Below, in pieces: positions 16,557 to 26,097 of a stretch of DNA of 44,891 nucleotides; the first letter of the stretch is position 1; each line of letters opens with the position of its first letter. The notes beneath the pieces were generated by a model. The model ran no database searches. It saw nothing but the letters and a program-made list of their open reading frames with translations, and had not been told where the DNA came from. The stretch is from Nonomuraea jiangxiensis. Lineage in GTDB: Bacteria; Actinomycetota; Actinomycetes; Streptosporangiales; Streptosporangiaceae. The translations under genes were made by a program, and so were the position numbers. Location: contig NZ_FNDJ01000053.1 in the NCBI RefSeq assembly GCF_900099965.1, positions 1 through 44,891 on the forward strand, given 5' to 3'.

Positions 16557-16864
16557 ACCCCCGCGGCCCGCATCGGCTTGGATTTCCGGGTGCCTGGCAG
16601 CCCGCTACAACAGCGGTCAGTTCGTCGGCGACGGGCCAGGCGGCCACCGGTGCGATGGGACCGTAGTGACGCCAGCCGCGGGCCGCTCATGGATTTGGCT
16701 GCGATCCGCGCAATCGCGCCGTGATAGCCAGAACAGCAGTGCGGGTGCGGCGAGCAGCAGGACGAGCTTCAGTAGCGTGTGAGCAGGTTCGCCGCCGCCT
16801 GACAACCATAACCCCGCGGCGAAGAGTGTGGATTGTCAACCCGCAGGCCTCCCAGCTGCTGTGA
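16557..16864. other. Intergenic stretch before IS66 remnant
   Basis: No confident gene. A minus-strand frame at 16617-16805 contains one hydrophobic helix (TLLKLVLLLAAPALLFWL) and may be a membrane-protein scrap, but it has no clear start signal. The last part probably holds the decayed N-terminus of the IS66-type transposase. Confidence 0.4.
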
Positions 16865-18206
16865 TTGACGAGGCTCTCGGGACGGGTGGCCGAACTGGAG
16901 CGGCGACTGGGCCGCAACTCGGGGAACTCCTCGCTGCCGCCGTCGGCCGACACCTTCACCCGCCCAGAGAAGAAGCCAGGAGGACAGAGCGGTCGGCGTC
17001 GGGGAGGCCAGCCGGGTTCGGCGGGCGGCGGGCTGGCCATGATCGATCGGCCCGACACGGTCGACGATCACTTGCCCGAGTCGTGTACGGGGTGCGGGGC
17101 CGGACCGGGGCTGGCCGACAGCACCGGATACGAGCCCTGCCAGGTGTGGGACATTCCCCTGGTCACCGTGACGGTGACCGAGCATCGGGCACACCGGTGC
17201 CGCTGCGCGTGCGGGACGACGACTCGGGCGGCGATGCCCGCCACCGTGGCCGGCTCGCCGACCTCCTATGGGCCGAATCTGCGCGCGCTGGCGGCCTACC
17301 TTCTGGTCTTCCAACACATCCCGGTCGAGCGGACCGCCCAACTGATCACGGACTTGACCGGCGCGAATGTCTCAACCGGCTGAGTGTCAGGGGTGCCCGG
17401 CCAGGCCGCCGAGGCGGTGGCCGACAGCCTGAAACTGATCCGTGCCCTGTTAACTCTCGTACATGTGCTGCACGCCGATGAAACCACCACCCGGATCGGC
17501 AGCGGGCGGCGGTGGCTGCATGTGGCCTGCACCGAGCGGCTGACCCTGCTCGGGCTGGGGGCCGCGTTCGCGTGAGGGCGCCAACGCGCTGGGCGTGCTA
17601 CCGGAGTTTCGCGGTGTGGGGGTCCACGACTTCCTCGCCTTGTACGACGGCTACCCCGATGCTCGGCACCAGTTGTGCGGGGCGCACTTGATCAGGGAGT
17701 TGACCGCCGCGGCCGAGGACCATCCCGATGAGCGCTGGCCGCTCCAGGTGCGCTGGGCGCTGGCGGAGTTGAACAAGCAGGCCAAGAAGGCCACCGAGCA
17801 GGGGCTGGCTGACATTGCGCCGGAACGGGCGCTGGTCTACCTGGAGTCCTTCCACCACGGGGTGGCGGTCGGGTTGTCGCTGCATCCGCGTGCCCCGGGT
17901 CGTAAACAGAGCCCGACCCGCAACCTGCTGGAGCGCCTGCGCCACCGCAGCGCTGACGTGCTGCGCTTCGCCGACCTTCCGGGCCTGGTGCCCTTCACCG
18001 ATAACACCGGCGAGCGCGCGCTGCGGCCGGTCAAGGCCCAGGTGAAGATCTCAGGCTGCCATCAATCCGAGACCGGTGCCGTCGCCTGGCTGGCGGTCCG
18101 CTCCTACCTCGACTCGGCCCGCAAGCACGGCCTGAACGCCCTGGACGCGATCCGCCGCGCCCTCACCGGCCACCTCTGGATGCCCCCTATCGTCCTGACC
18201 GACTGA
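16865..18206 (+). pseudogene. IS66-type transposase, decayed
   Basis: TnpC-like DDE transposase read in three pieces. The first has RRLGRNSGNSSLPPSAD, the Arg/Gly-rich linker, a zinc-finger-like CTGCGAGPG...CRCACG block and LLVFQHIPVERTAQLI. An in-frame TGA at 17381-17383, probably a former Trp codon, breaks the frame, which continues with the first catalytic Asp (HADETTTRIGSG). A shift near 17570 leads to LYDGYPDARHQLCGAHLIRE (second Asp) and NTGERALRPVKAQVKISG (Glu). The N-terminal roughly 40 residues are missing. The order D, D, E is preserved, but one stop and one frameshift make it non-functional. I could not identify terminal repeats. Confidence 0.88.
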
Positions 18207-18450
18207 CAGCGAGCATCACACAACGCCACCGAGTTGATGAATGTTTTGCCCTGGCGCTACCGTGATCACGATGTTCCGCCTGCCCGCCCCCTGCGCAGCC
18301 GTCCTGACTGTTGCGGGCCGCGTCGATGTTGAGCGTGCACACGTTGTTCGACGGCCTCGTGTCGAAGTGCGCGAGCGACATCCTCCGCACCGTGCTGATC
18401 TGCACGCTCACGGCACGGATCCTCGCCAGGGTGAGCTCCGGTGTGGCGGC
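18207..18450. other. No assignable gene
   Basis: Both strands have open frames here, for example a minus-strand stretch containing RRMSLAHFDTRPSNNVCTL, but none can be tied to a start signal or a family. Probably a junction between the IS66 remnant and an older gene. Confidence 0.4.
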
Positions 18451-18612
18451 GTGCCAGCGGCCGAGCCGAGCTGGGTGATCGGGTTCGCCCAGCTCGGGGA
18501 GATCCCGGCCGCGCTGCGGCCGTTGCCGGGCAGCACGTTCAGCCCGCCTCACCCCTTCTGGTACGCGGCGGCCCGGGCCGAGCACCCGCGCTGGTTACGG
18601 AGAGTCGGATGA
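18451..18612 (+). pseudogene. C-terminal remnant of unknown gene
   Basis: The last 53 codons of a frame that looks coding (PSWVIGFAQLGEIPAALRPL, then FSPPHPFWYAAARAEHPRW) and ends in a stop overlapping the ATG of the Pr6Pr-like gene (ATGA at 18609-18612). The upstream part is lost in scrambled sequence. I do not recognise the family. It matters because the downstream gene's translation was probably coupled to it. Confidence 0.4.
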
Positions 18613-19199
18613 CGGCGTGGCGGATACTGCTGGTCACGGCGGCCGTCGCAGGCCTGGTGTGCATGGCGACGTCGATCGGCCGCCCGTGGGCATACTTCAC
18701 GGTGCAGAGCAACGTCATGCTCGCGCTCTACTACGGCTGGCGGCTGGTCAACGACCGCAGGAAACCAGCCTCCGCCGACGTCAAAGGCGCGGTGACCCTG
18801 TACCTGCTGGTCACATGCCTGGTCAACTACGTCTCGCGGGACCTGGCCAACCCACTGGCACTGCTGGCCGGCGGCGGGATACGCGGGCTGGGCAACTTCC
18901 TGCTGCATTACGTGACGCCCGTCATGGCGCTGGTCGACTGGACCGCTTTCGACCGGTCGCGCCGAGTCCGATGGGCGGCGCCGTTCGCCTGGCTGGGCTA
19001 CCCGCTTCTGTACGGCGCTTTCGTGCTTCTTGTCAGCCCCAATCTGCCCCGCCGCTACGTCTACCCGTTCCTGAACGTGGAACGACTGGGCTGGCCGGCC
19101 GTCGCGTCGGCGTCGCTCGCAGCGCTGGCCGCCTTCGTGGTGCTCGGCTACGCCCTGCTCGGCATCCACCGGCTCAGGGCCGAACCCGCGGACTGCTGA
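18609..19199 (+). CDS. Pr6Pr-type integral membrane protein
   Basis: A 196-aa membrane protein with about six hydrophobic segments, matching the actinobacterial Pr6Pr/FAR-17a-like family. Features include the early AYFTVQSNVMLALYYGWRL, the conserved LLHYVTPVMALVDWTAFD near the centre and AWLGYPLLYGAFVLL in a late helix. The ATG at 18609 has GGAGAG 4 nt upstream and overlaps the stop of the preceding remnant. The family's biochemical role in bacteria is not established; the conserved His and Asp within helices suggest an enzymatic or lipid-related role. It appears intact while its upstream partner is broken. Confidence 0.85.
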   Translation: MTAWRILLVTAAVAGLVCMATSIGRPWAYFTVQSNVMLALYYGWRLVNDRRKPASADVKGAVTLYLLVTCLVNYVSRDLANPLALLAGGGIRGLGNFLLHYVTPVMALVDWTAFDRSRRVRWAAPFAWLGYPLLYGAFVLLVSPNLPRRYVYPFLNVERLGWPAVASASLAALAAFVVLGYALLGIHRLRAEPADC

Positions 19200-19318
19200 G
19201 CCCGCGCTGGATCCGTGCACAACACACGCACCGTTGACGGGCGCACCCCAGCCGGACGGCAGCACCGCCCGGGACGGGACGAAGGCTATCCTCACGACCT
19301 ACTCGATCTTGAGCCCTG

Positions 19319-20090
19319 TTGAATGCTTACCTGGTAGAAGAGACCGGCGGCGGGCCGGTGGTGGAACTGCACGTGCCCGCTGGCGAGGGAACCCGGTGCT
19401 CTGCTTCAGGAGGACACCGCCACCGGCCACCGGCGGTTGCCGCGGGAGTACCGGCAACGGCGGCTGCACCTCGAACTGGCTGACGGTGGGCTGGTGCTCC
19501 ACCGGATCGCTGCCCAGCTCGCCGAGACGCAACCCGACGCGGACGGCGCGTTGGACCTGTCGCTGGGCGACACCGCCAAGCAGATCGCCGCCGACGCCGA
19601 CATCACCGTCTGGGAAGACCTCCGCCCTTACGGGCGGCGCGACATCCTCACCACCTGCGCCCAGCGGCTGGCCACCATCCAGCACCGGCACCCGGCGGAC
19701 GAGCCTGAGGCCAGGGCAGTAGTCGTCGAGATGATCGGCAGCCCGTTTGCCGTCGGCGGGAACCTGTGGGTGCTCGCCGACAAGGAGCTGCAGCAGGCCG
19801 GGCGCGCCTTCGAGCAGGTGAAGATGCTTCCCGACAATGTCGACCTATCTCCCTGTGCTACCTCGCCGACCAACCAGCACGCCGCCAAGATCGTCGGCGA
19901 TGTCGACGCGGTATCGCTGCTGGCCAACGCGGCGATCCTGCTCATGGTGGCCCAGGTCATCGAGCTCAACGCGACCGGCGGCTGGGATCAGTTTCTACAG
20001 GAGAACTTCCTCGACCGAGGTGACGGACAGTGGTGCTCGCCCCTGCTACGCGAGGTGGGAAGCCAGCGAAGAGACGGCCTGACCGTCACG
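19319..20090 (+). pseudogene. Hypothetical gene, frameshifted
   Basis: A soluble acidic protein of about 250 residues in two frames. The first (from about 19319, AYLVEETGGGPVVELHVPAG) shifts near 19390 into the second, from which QEDTATGHRRLPREYRQRR and LELADGGLVLHRIAAQL continue with steady codon bias to about 20090. Later portions include ITVWEDLRPYGRRDILTTCA and a hydrophobic DAVSLLANAAILLMVAQVI. I do not recognise it. If only the second frame is used, an intact product of about 220 aa from 19437 is possible. Confidence 0.45.
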
Positions 20091-20194
20091 AACAGTAGCC
20101 GGGGCTGCCGGATATGGTCGTCGGTGCCAGTCGACGTCTGCCAAGGCCCCGTGCCCGCGTTGGCCGGCATGGGACTGTGGTGCCGTGGCTGTTC

Positions 20195-20385
20195 AGTGGG
20201 CCGCCTCGTCAGCCTGAGCGCCGCCGAACACCTCCTGGACGAGCCTCTGCGTCGCCTTCTGGAACGCCGCGCCGTGGACAGGCCGGCGTCGTCGATGTAG
20301 TTCAGCGAGGCGGTCAGGGTCTTGGCGCCGTCAGGGGTGCTGTACATCAGCGCCGGGTGCCAGGTCGGCCGGGTTCATGACGGCG
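20195..20385 (-). pseudogene. C-terminal remnant, unknown family
   Basis: Two adjacent minus-strand frames look coding: HPALMYSTPDGAKTLTASLN and YIDDAG, then, after a 1-nt shift near 20280, VHGAAFQKATQRLVQEVFGG and a stop near 20195. The upstream part is absent. The family is not recognised. It is convergent with the frameshifted hypothetical gene at 19319-20090. Confidence 0.35.
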
Positions 20386-20863
20386 TGCGCAGCTCCGAAC
20401 TGCGCGATCCACCTGCCTCACGGACGTTCGGCGGTCGGCACCGGCCCAGAGCGGGCAGCCGCGGGGGAGCGGCGGTTGGGCGAGCAGCCAGAACAGCACC
20501 TGCCAGCCGCCGGGGCCAGTGCGGGGCAGCGCGTCGAACGCGGGCCTGACGGAATGTGACGGCGGTGGCATCGTGCCATACGCGTCACCCGGTCACGTCC
20601 ACCGCCACGGTGGGCGGAGGTGTATCCCTGTCACTCCAGCGACGATCTTGCGCGGGGCCACGCCGCAGGTGTCGATCCCGCGCCTCGCCGACCCCACGAT
20701 TGCGGCCTCCCGAGACCCGGGGATCTTCTCCTTCTCAAGGGGGAATGCACAAGCTCATTTTGCGACTGTGGGGGTTTGGACCGGCGCTCCCCAGAAAGGG
20801 GGATCCAGAAATCCAACGGTACGCATATCGCTTGAATCGATGCTTCAACTGTTGGGAGGAGTC
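20386..20863. other. Intergenic, no confident gene
   Basis: No frame with convincing features. The end of the stretch supplies the ribosome binding site (GGGAGGAG) and presumably the promoter for the small gene at 20864. Confidence 0.4.
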
Positions 20864-21286
20864 ATGACCCAGCCAACACCGCGCGCTCGCAAGCCTAGGC
20901 CGGCGAGGATCGCGAAGGGGGAGCCCGAGAAGCAGAAGGGCACAGGACCGGTCGTGGAGCACGACGGACAAAGACGCGGGGTCACGCTGGACCTGCCTGT
21001 GCTCAGCCTCAATGTCCACCCGCCGAACGTCAGCCGCCAGCAGGTCGCACAGGTGGTCGGAACCGTGGCGGGAACCACTCGGTCGATCCTGCGGCCGGAT
21101 CACCTCGTCTACTACGGCGGTCTCGCCGCTTTGGCCGCGTTCGAGGTGATCGAATGGCCGGTGGCGGCAGCCATCGGGGCCGGCCTGGTCGTCGCTGAGC
21201 GTAGCGGTAGGCGACGGGGCGAGGTTCGGGAGCAGCGGCCCTCCTCATCGAGGCGAGGTGTGGAGCCGGCGCCCGTATCCGCGTGA
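20864..21286 (+). CDS. Small protein with hydrophobic C-terminal segment
   Basis: A 140-aa protein of a type common in actinomycetes. It has a basic, Pro/Lys-rich N-terminus (residues 1-40), a central LPVLSLNVHPPNVSRQQVAQ segment, one hydrophobic stretch after LVYYGGLAALAAFEVIEWPV (about residues 80-115), and a basic Arg/Ser tail. The ATG at 20864 follows GGGAGGAG by 4 nt, a strong start. No catalytic motif is present. It is likely membrane-associated with both ends cytoplasmic or a single reentrant helix. Function unknown. Confidence 0.72.
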   Translation: MTQPTPRARKPRPARIAKGEPEKQKGTGPVVEHDGQRRGVTLDLPVLSLNVHPPNVSRQQVAQVVGTVAGTTRSILRPDHLVYYGGLAALAAFEVIEWPVAAAIGAGLVVAERSGRRRGEVREQRPSSSRRGVEPAPVSA

Positions 21287-21617
21287 TCAACGGTAGAGAG
21301 GGGGCAGGACCAGGGCTCGTCACTGAGCAGCTGACGGGCACCAGGTTGTGCAGGCAGGCGCCGGCGGCCCCAGCCGCCCTTGCGGAGCCGCCGGCTCCCG
21401 GCAACGTGATCGCGGGGGACCTTCCCGCCCGCGGCTGGGCGCGACCCGCATGAGGAAGGCCAGCTCTGTCCCACCGTCCAGCGCATCCTGGCCACCCACC
21501 GGCGTGACCAGCTGCTACTGCCGCGCCGCTGGCGGTAGCCCCACGGCGCCGACATCAGCGTGCGGCATGGGCCAGACATTTCGCCTGGACCTGGGCGAGG
21601 TGCCCGCCGACGCCGAC
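21287..21617. other. Intergenic, no confident gene
   Basis: No gene recognised. A short plus-strand fragment near 21470 (TVQRILATHRRDQLLLPRR) may be a scrap of a coding sequence. This lies between a plus-strand gene end and the end of the convergent frameshifted gene at 21618. Confidence 0.4.
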
Positions 21618-22519
21618 TTACAGCGCGACGTCGAGTGCCTCGGGCGTGCCATCCGGCAGCGGGATCTGGCTCACGTCCACCCATCGGTCGTGGCCGTTGG
21701 GCTCAGCCAGTAGGAACCGCACTTCTCCCCGAGGGGTGAGCGTGTTCGGCAGGTCACGAGCCGCGGTGACGAGGGCGGCCGCCCGCGGCAGCGGCATGTC
21801 CGCGTCGGCCTCCGGTGGCAGATTGCGGGCAAGCAGGTGCACGGCGGCGGTGGCGATGTCGACGCCTCGCCGGCGGTGGTCGGCGGCCTGGCCGCGGACG
21901 AGGGGATGGTCGAGCAGGATGTGAGTGATCTCCGCATCAGCCAGTGCGTACTCCATGCTCAGCGGATGAAGGTCGACGGCGATCCGTTGCAGTACAGCGT
22001 GCTCGGCGTCCTCCGGCGTGAACTCCTGACGGCGATGACCGGGCCGTTCTCCACCGCAGCGATGAGGGGGAACTGCTCGGCGGTCACGTCGATGAGATGT
22101 CCATGGGCAGGCAGCCAGACGACAGCGTGCCCGTGAACTCTGTCGCCTTCCCACTCTGGAAGGAGCGCGCCATATCGGCCGACCGCGCCGGTGCGCACGT
22201 TCACCACAGTCACCGCGGCAGAGCGTACATATGCGGGTACGCCCAGCTGGGCGTAGGCGTGGACGAGCGCGGCGCAGTCATCGACGCAGCTTTCGACGGG
22301 CGCTCCCAAAGCTGCGGCGACTGCGGACAGGAACAGTGCGGGCGTACCGGTCACCAGGAGCGGGTCGGAGGCCGGCACGCGCGTAAGGTGTTCCCCTAGA
22401 CGTGCGCGTGCCCGCTGCTCGACGTGCTCAGGGCCACTGATCGCCCGGCGGGCAGGATTGCCCGACAACCCGGGCCGTTCCCGCGTGCGACGAGCGGCAC
22501 GACGTCGCGATTTCGGCAC
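21618..22519 (-). pseudogene. Transglutaminase-like protein, frameshifted
   Basis: A gene of about 300 codons split by one shift near 22035. The first frame (start at 22519) has a basic N-terminus, then VESCVDDCAALVHAYAQLGV (candidate catalytic Cys), HGHAVVWLPAHGHLIDVTAE (candidate His and Asp) and NGPVIAV. Losing one base there moves the good sequence to another frame: QEFTPEDAEHAVLQRIAVDL through to DVSQIPLPDGTPEALDVAL and a stop at 21618. The order Cys, then Gly-His-Ala-Val, then Asp fits the transglutaminase/papain-like fold; this assignment is inferred from pattern only. A related pattern occurs at 24705-25476. Confidence 0.6.
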
Positions 22520-22860
22520 ATGCCTACGTTACGCCACCACGCCAACACGGAACGGAGAATCGGCGAGCTCGCGGCTCGCGCTCGGCCAGCGTGGCCTGGT
22601 GCTCGGCGGCGCCGAAGCTCGGCCGCCGGTACGAAGCTCGAAGCGGGGGAATTGGTGAAGCACGCTGGCGTGTGGCGGATCTTCGCCCCGGCGTGCTGAC
22701 TGGTACCGGCGCTGAGTCGCCGCGGTGCGCGGTCGGCCGGGCGCCGGGTCGTGCGCTCACGGTAGCCGGGTGTCTGCCCGGGGGACGAAGTGCGGTTCCT
22801 GAGCCGTCCCCACGTTGAGGTCGGCGGGGCCAGGGTCCGTTCTTGTACAAGCTGGCGAGA
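22520..22860. other. Intergenic, no confident gene
   Basis: Open frames on both strands are Arg/Pro-rich and lack start signals. I see no gene. It contains the upstream regions of the divergent genes at 22519 (minus) and 22861 (plus). Confidence 0.4.
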
Positions 22861-23235
22861 ATGAAAGCTTCTTCCCTCGACGACCTGCCAGCCGATATCC
22901 GGGATGGCCCCGCTCGCCGCGCTCATCGAGCGGTGAGCGAGGCCGGCGTCACGTGGGGGCAGCTCCTCCCGGTGTTGCGATCGGCGATCGCCGTGCTGCA
23001 CAGCACCGGCACGGTTGTTGCAGGAACGGCCGTGCGTCGGCTCCTGGTGCGCTTGGCCGTAAACGTTTGGGGCGATTGGGACGTCTGTTCACCAGGAGGT
23101 GTTGTGGAAGTTCTGAACGGCCTCGAGGAGGACGTGGCGCTGGAGCTGCTTCTCGTTGAGGCGCTGCACAAGGAAGCGGAGCGGCCGGTCATGACGATCA
23201 TCCCGCGTTTGCCGCCACATGGCTGGTCGAAATAG
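22861..23235 (+). CDS. Hypothetical protein, 124 aa
   Basis: A mostly helical soluble protein starting at the ATG at 22861 (MKASSLDDLPADIRDGPARR). An in-frame GTG/TTG a few codons upstream is possible. It contains VSEAGVTWGQLLPVLRSAIA and ends with an acidic helix (LNGLEEDVALELLLVEALHK) and a short basic tail. No family is recognised. The next frame on the same strand begins 36 bp later. No good ribosome binding site is visible, so the call rests on composition and frame length. Confidence 0.4.
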   Translation: MKASSLDDLPADIRDGPARRAHRAVSEAGVTWGQLLPVLRSAIAVLHSTGTVVAGTAVRRLLVRLAVNVWGDWDVCSPGGVVEVLNGLEEDVALELLLVEALHKEAERPVMTIIPRLPPHGWSK

Positions 23236-23270
23236 TCGGGGGCAGTCCGCGGCATGGATTGCGCGTGACC

Positions 23271-23840
23271 ATGAAACAGCATGCCTGGCTCATGGAAGGC
23301 GCCGAGCGCAGGCGTGCCCAGCTTGATCTGGCACACTCACCCAATGCCCTCCGATACCCCGAGTTCCTGCAACTCATGAGCCCGGATACTGCCGCCCCGG
23401 AGCTCCGTGTGGAGCTGGTCGCCTGCTGGACGGCGGTGGCCAACACCGGAGGCGCCGTGGGGTTCGCCTTTCCGCCCGTCAGCGAGCGAGAAGTCGCCCC
23501 GGCGGCCGGAGAAGACGCGCCGCGCGGCCGTGGACAAACTGGCCACCCCCGACCCGGTGCCCCTGCCGGGCGCCGCGCGCCGCAGCCGCTCGGCCACGAC
23601 ACCATCGGCATCGAGCTGGAACCGGGCCCGCCCATCACCGTCATGTGGTCGGAGGACGCGCGCCTTGTCACGCTCCCCGGAGAGCTGGCGCGGGTGAGCA
23701 CCGCGACCGCGCGCCGCGCGGTGCTGGAGTACGTCACCACCGGCAAGCGCCCCACCTGCGTCGAGTGGGCTCCGGAGCCCGATCTCGACGAAGTAGAACG
23801 GCCAGATGTTGTGATCTATAGTGTGCGTGACGCTGGCTGA
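23271..23840 (+). pseudogene. Chimera of GNAT N-terminus and Imm1-like C-terminus
   Basis: One continuous frame joins two unrelated pieces. Residues 1-80 (ELRVELVACWTAVANTGGAV, GFAFPPVSEREVAPAA) match the N-terminal lead of actinobacterial GNAT acetyltransferases, but the acetyl-CoA loop is absent. After a Pro/Arg-rich out-of-frame stretch, the last 75 residues (ITVMWSEDARLVTLPGELAR, ARRAVLEYVTTGKRPTCVEW) match the C-terminal half of Imm1-type immunity proteins, with the T-G-x-R-P-x-x-V-x-W signature. No toxin gene is adjacent. Either a deletion fused two stubs, or the joined piece is translated and inactive. Confidence 0.55.
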
Positions 23841-24361
23841 AGCATGACAAATCAGCCGTGGCGGCCCGGATGGGGTCCCCGGCCTGGATGATCCCAGCGG
23901 CCTTCATCCGGCCACTGCCAGCACGCAGACTTTCCGATTTGGCCTGCAGGCGCTTGCGCACCACGGTGCCCGGCCGCGTACTCATGCCCTGCGGCCGGAC
24001 TCCGTCGGCGGCCAGGGCGATCGGGTACTGGAGGCGAGCTGTGGCACTCAAGCTTCGTTGACACTACTCAAACTTCGTTGCGATAGGACAGTTTCAGGGG
24101 TTTCCCGAATCTAGTTTGTCCTGGTTTGGGATCCGAGAGTCGGCGAGATGAGTGGGCTCGGATGCTGTCACGCGGTCGTGTGGGCGTGGTGAATGGCCTG
24201 GTGGGCATGGCGCAGCCCTCGGCCGGGAAGGTGTTGGATTTCCGGGCCGAGGCGCTTCTAACCCTCGGGGCTGCTCGTGAGGTGCGCGAGGGTGAGCCTG
24301 TTACAGGCCTCGACCCGCGCGTCCTCAAGCATGAAGCTGAACCTGCGCCCGCCGGGCGGTC
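23841..24361. other. Scrambled stretch, no confident gene
   Basis: A minus-strand stretch at about 23860-24010 looks partly coding (PGTVVRKRLQAKSESLRAGS, MKAAGIIQAGDPI). The last words resemble the start of a peptide deformylase domain, but too little remains to call it. The plus strand at 24126-24350 is open but unrecognised. Confidence 0.4.
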
Positions 24362-24688
24362 TCAGTCACTCCCAGGTGCTTCGTTGGTCCAGCCCAGCCG
24401 CTGGACCACGTACGAATCGAACATTCCGCGGTCATCAAGGCCACTCGCCTTGCCATTCGCTGGGACCTGTTCATCCTGGAGGGCAAGCAGGTCGCCGCTG
24501 TCGCGGTCGATGACGATCTGCCCGAGCGTATGTAGGCCGCCGTACATCAGCGCGACTCCGGTGCGGCCGTCGGGGTCGGTGACGCCGACGGCCACCCGTG
24601 TGCCCGGCAGATCGGCGAGCATCCGGTAAAGCGCCGCCCTCGTGCCCGGGGTGCTCTCGGCATCGAGGAAGCCACCGAGCGGGACCAC
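24362..24688 (-). pseudogene. CU044_5270-like protein, C-terminal part
   Basis: About 108 codons with TRAALYRMLADLPGTRVAVG, VTDPDGRTGVALMYGGLHT and GQIVIDRDSGDLLALQDEQV. These are the closing strands of the CU044_5270 family, proteins usually encoded beside ECF sigma factors and carrying a membrane-anchored N-terminal half. The N-terminal half is absent: upstream of about 24710 the sequence belongs to another gene. No start signal is evident. No ECF sigma gene is adjacent; the one at 36364-37551 is of a different type. Confidence 0.6.
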
Positions 24689-24704
24689 GAGGCTCCGGAC
24701 CCCC

Positions 24705-25476
24705 TCAGGCCCACCCCGGCCGCCTGAGCGCGCGACTCGGCGGGTCAGGGGATGTCCGCCAGGCGGACCTCGCCGACCGCCCCGGCCAGAGGAACCGGTA
24801 GCCCCTCTGCCGGTCGGCGACCGTTTTGGCCTCGCCCAGCGCCCGCACCAGGCGATGCAAGCGCGGGTAGGGCGAGGCGAGGGACTTATCGCGGAAGAAC
24901 TCGCTGCGCAGCATGTCGAACACGTTGGCCGCGAGGTTGGCGCCCGCCCACCGGTAGGCGTCCTCGTTCGCGGTGATCGTGACGTTGCGCCAGGCCTCGC
25001 GCAGATGCTCCGGCGCCGGGTGATAGCGCACCCGGTGATCGCTACGGGCGACCTCGGCCGACGCGGGGCCCAAGCTGGTCCCGCCGAGTTTGACCATGAG
25101 CGGGACGGTGGCCGCCTCGGTGTCGGGAACCTCGCGGTACTGCTGCAGCGTCGGGTCCAGCAGGCGATCGGCCGCGGGGACGATCAGCACGGCGTGCCCG
25201 TTGAAGGTGCCGTCCGGGTTGTAGTAAGGGCCGTCGCCGCCGTACCGGGTGTGCGTGCCGTTCCCCTCCAGGTCCAGGATCACCGCCTCCACCCGCGAGT
25301 CGATGCCGTACTCGACCAGCGCGTGCGTTGTCATCGCTGTCCAGCCCGATGACGATCTCGAGGAGTGCTTCGTCAGCGTGCGCTCCAGCGTGGTCATGAC
25401 CACTGAGTACTACGGCACGACGATCGGCGAGTTCCGTACCCAGGGCCGCGATGTCCCGCGGCATGCTGTCGTTCAT
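24705..25476 (-). pseudogene. Second transglutaminase-like gene, frameshifted
   Basis: About 250 codons. The N-terminus is in one frame (start at 25476, MPRDIAALGTELADRRAVVL, then DEALLEIVIGLDSD). A shift near 25335 leads to ALVEYGIDSRVEAVILDLEG, FNGHAVLIVPAADRLLDPTL and RSDHRVRYHPAPEHLREAWR, ending GYRFLWPGRSA. The Gly-His-Ala-Val then Leu-Leu-Asp-Pro-Thr order repeats the His/Asp pattern of the gene at 21618-22519, so both may share a transglutaminase-like fold. The stretch where the Cys would lie coincides with the frameshift, so a catalytic Cys cannot be confirmed. Assignment inferred. Confidence 0.55.
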
Positions 25477-25695
25477 CGCTCGCTGATCATGCTTTGCTAC
25501 TGGCCGACCTCGACCGTTCCGCCAGGCGGCTCCTCGTCCGCCGCCCCCATGGCCCCCGCCGTGTCATTCTCGACGAGCTCACCCTCCGGCTCAGGCGCTA
25601 CAGGTAATGGTCGCCTGTGAAACAGGGAGCGGTGAACGGGCGAGGGAGGCTGGACTGCCTCTCATCGGCTGATGGACCCGTATCGTGGCTATGAG
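25477..25695. other. Intergenic with short coding-like scrap
   Basis: A plus-strand piece at about 25500-25610 (LADLDRSARRLLVRR, then RVILDELTLRLRRYR and a stop) looks like the C-terminus of a lost gene. Otherwise nothing is recognised. Confidence 0.35.
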
Positions 25696-26097
25696 TCAGG
25701 TGTCGACGGCTTGTCCTGCGGCGCGGGCACGGTAGGTGTCTTCGATGGTGGCGCCGCTGTGCAGGCCCCAGCTGACGATCCGGGCCGGGCGCAGCAGGAT
25801 CAGCGGTCGGTCGCCGTCGATCGCCTCGGCGTCGCCGCGGATCTCCACACCGCGCGGCCGCCACGGCGGCAGCACGTCGTCGATGACCAGCGCGGCGCGG
25901 CCGTCGCGTGCGACGTCGCGGAACTTCCTGGAGCGGACGAGGTTGCGCCCGCCGATCTCGACCAGCGTGCCGGTCTCGTCGAGGGACCAGCCGACGGGTA
26001 CGACGTGCGGCAAGCCGTCGGCGCCGACGGTGGCCAAGCGCCCCAGCAGCCGCTCGCCGCGCAGGTAGGCCAGCTCGCGTTCGCTGAAGATACTCAT
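25696..26097 (-). CDS. PPOX-class FMN/F420-binding oxidoreductase
   Basis: A 133-aa split-barrel flavoprotein of the pyridoxamine-phosphate-oxidase-like superfamily. It starts FSERELAYLRGERLLGRLAT, then has the typical strand pair DGLPHVVPVGWSLDETGTLV, a phosphate-contact region NLVRSRKFRDVARDGRAALV and VEIRGDAEAID. The short length and RGVEIRGDAE pattern fit the F420-dependent subgroup of actinomycetes. Its ATG overlaps the stop of the MFS gene upstream (26094-26097), so it is the second gene of a two-gene operon. It may chemically modify the compound that the transporter exports. Confidence 0.87.
   Translation of the reverse strand: MSIFSERELAYLRGERLLGRLATVGADGLPHVVPVGWSLDETGTLVEIGGRNLVRSRKFRDVARDGRAALVIDDVLPPWRPRGVEIRGDAEAIDGDRPLILLRPARIVSWGLHSGATIEDTYRARAAGQAVDT

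Noticed and set aside
23860..24010. Peptide deformylase N-terminal trace
   Set aside because: MKAAGIIQAGDP resembles the start of the family, but the G-x-G-x-A-A-x-Q, E-G-C-L-S and H-E-x-x-H motifs are all absent.
24705..25476. Intact gene using only the downstream frame (25403 start)
   Set aside because: The start would lie in a region where the other frame clearly codes (MPRDIAALGTELADRR), and the N-terminus of the downstream frame before about residue 25 is not coding-like.
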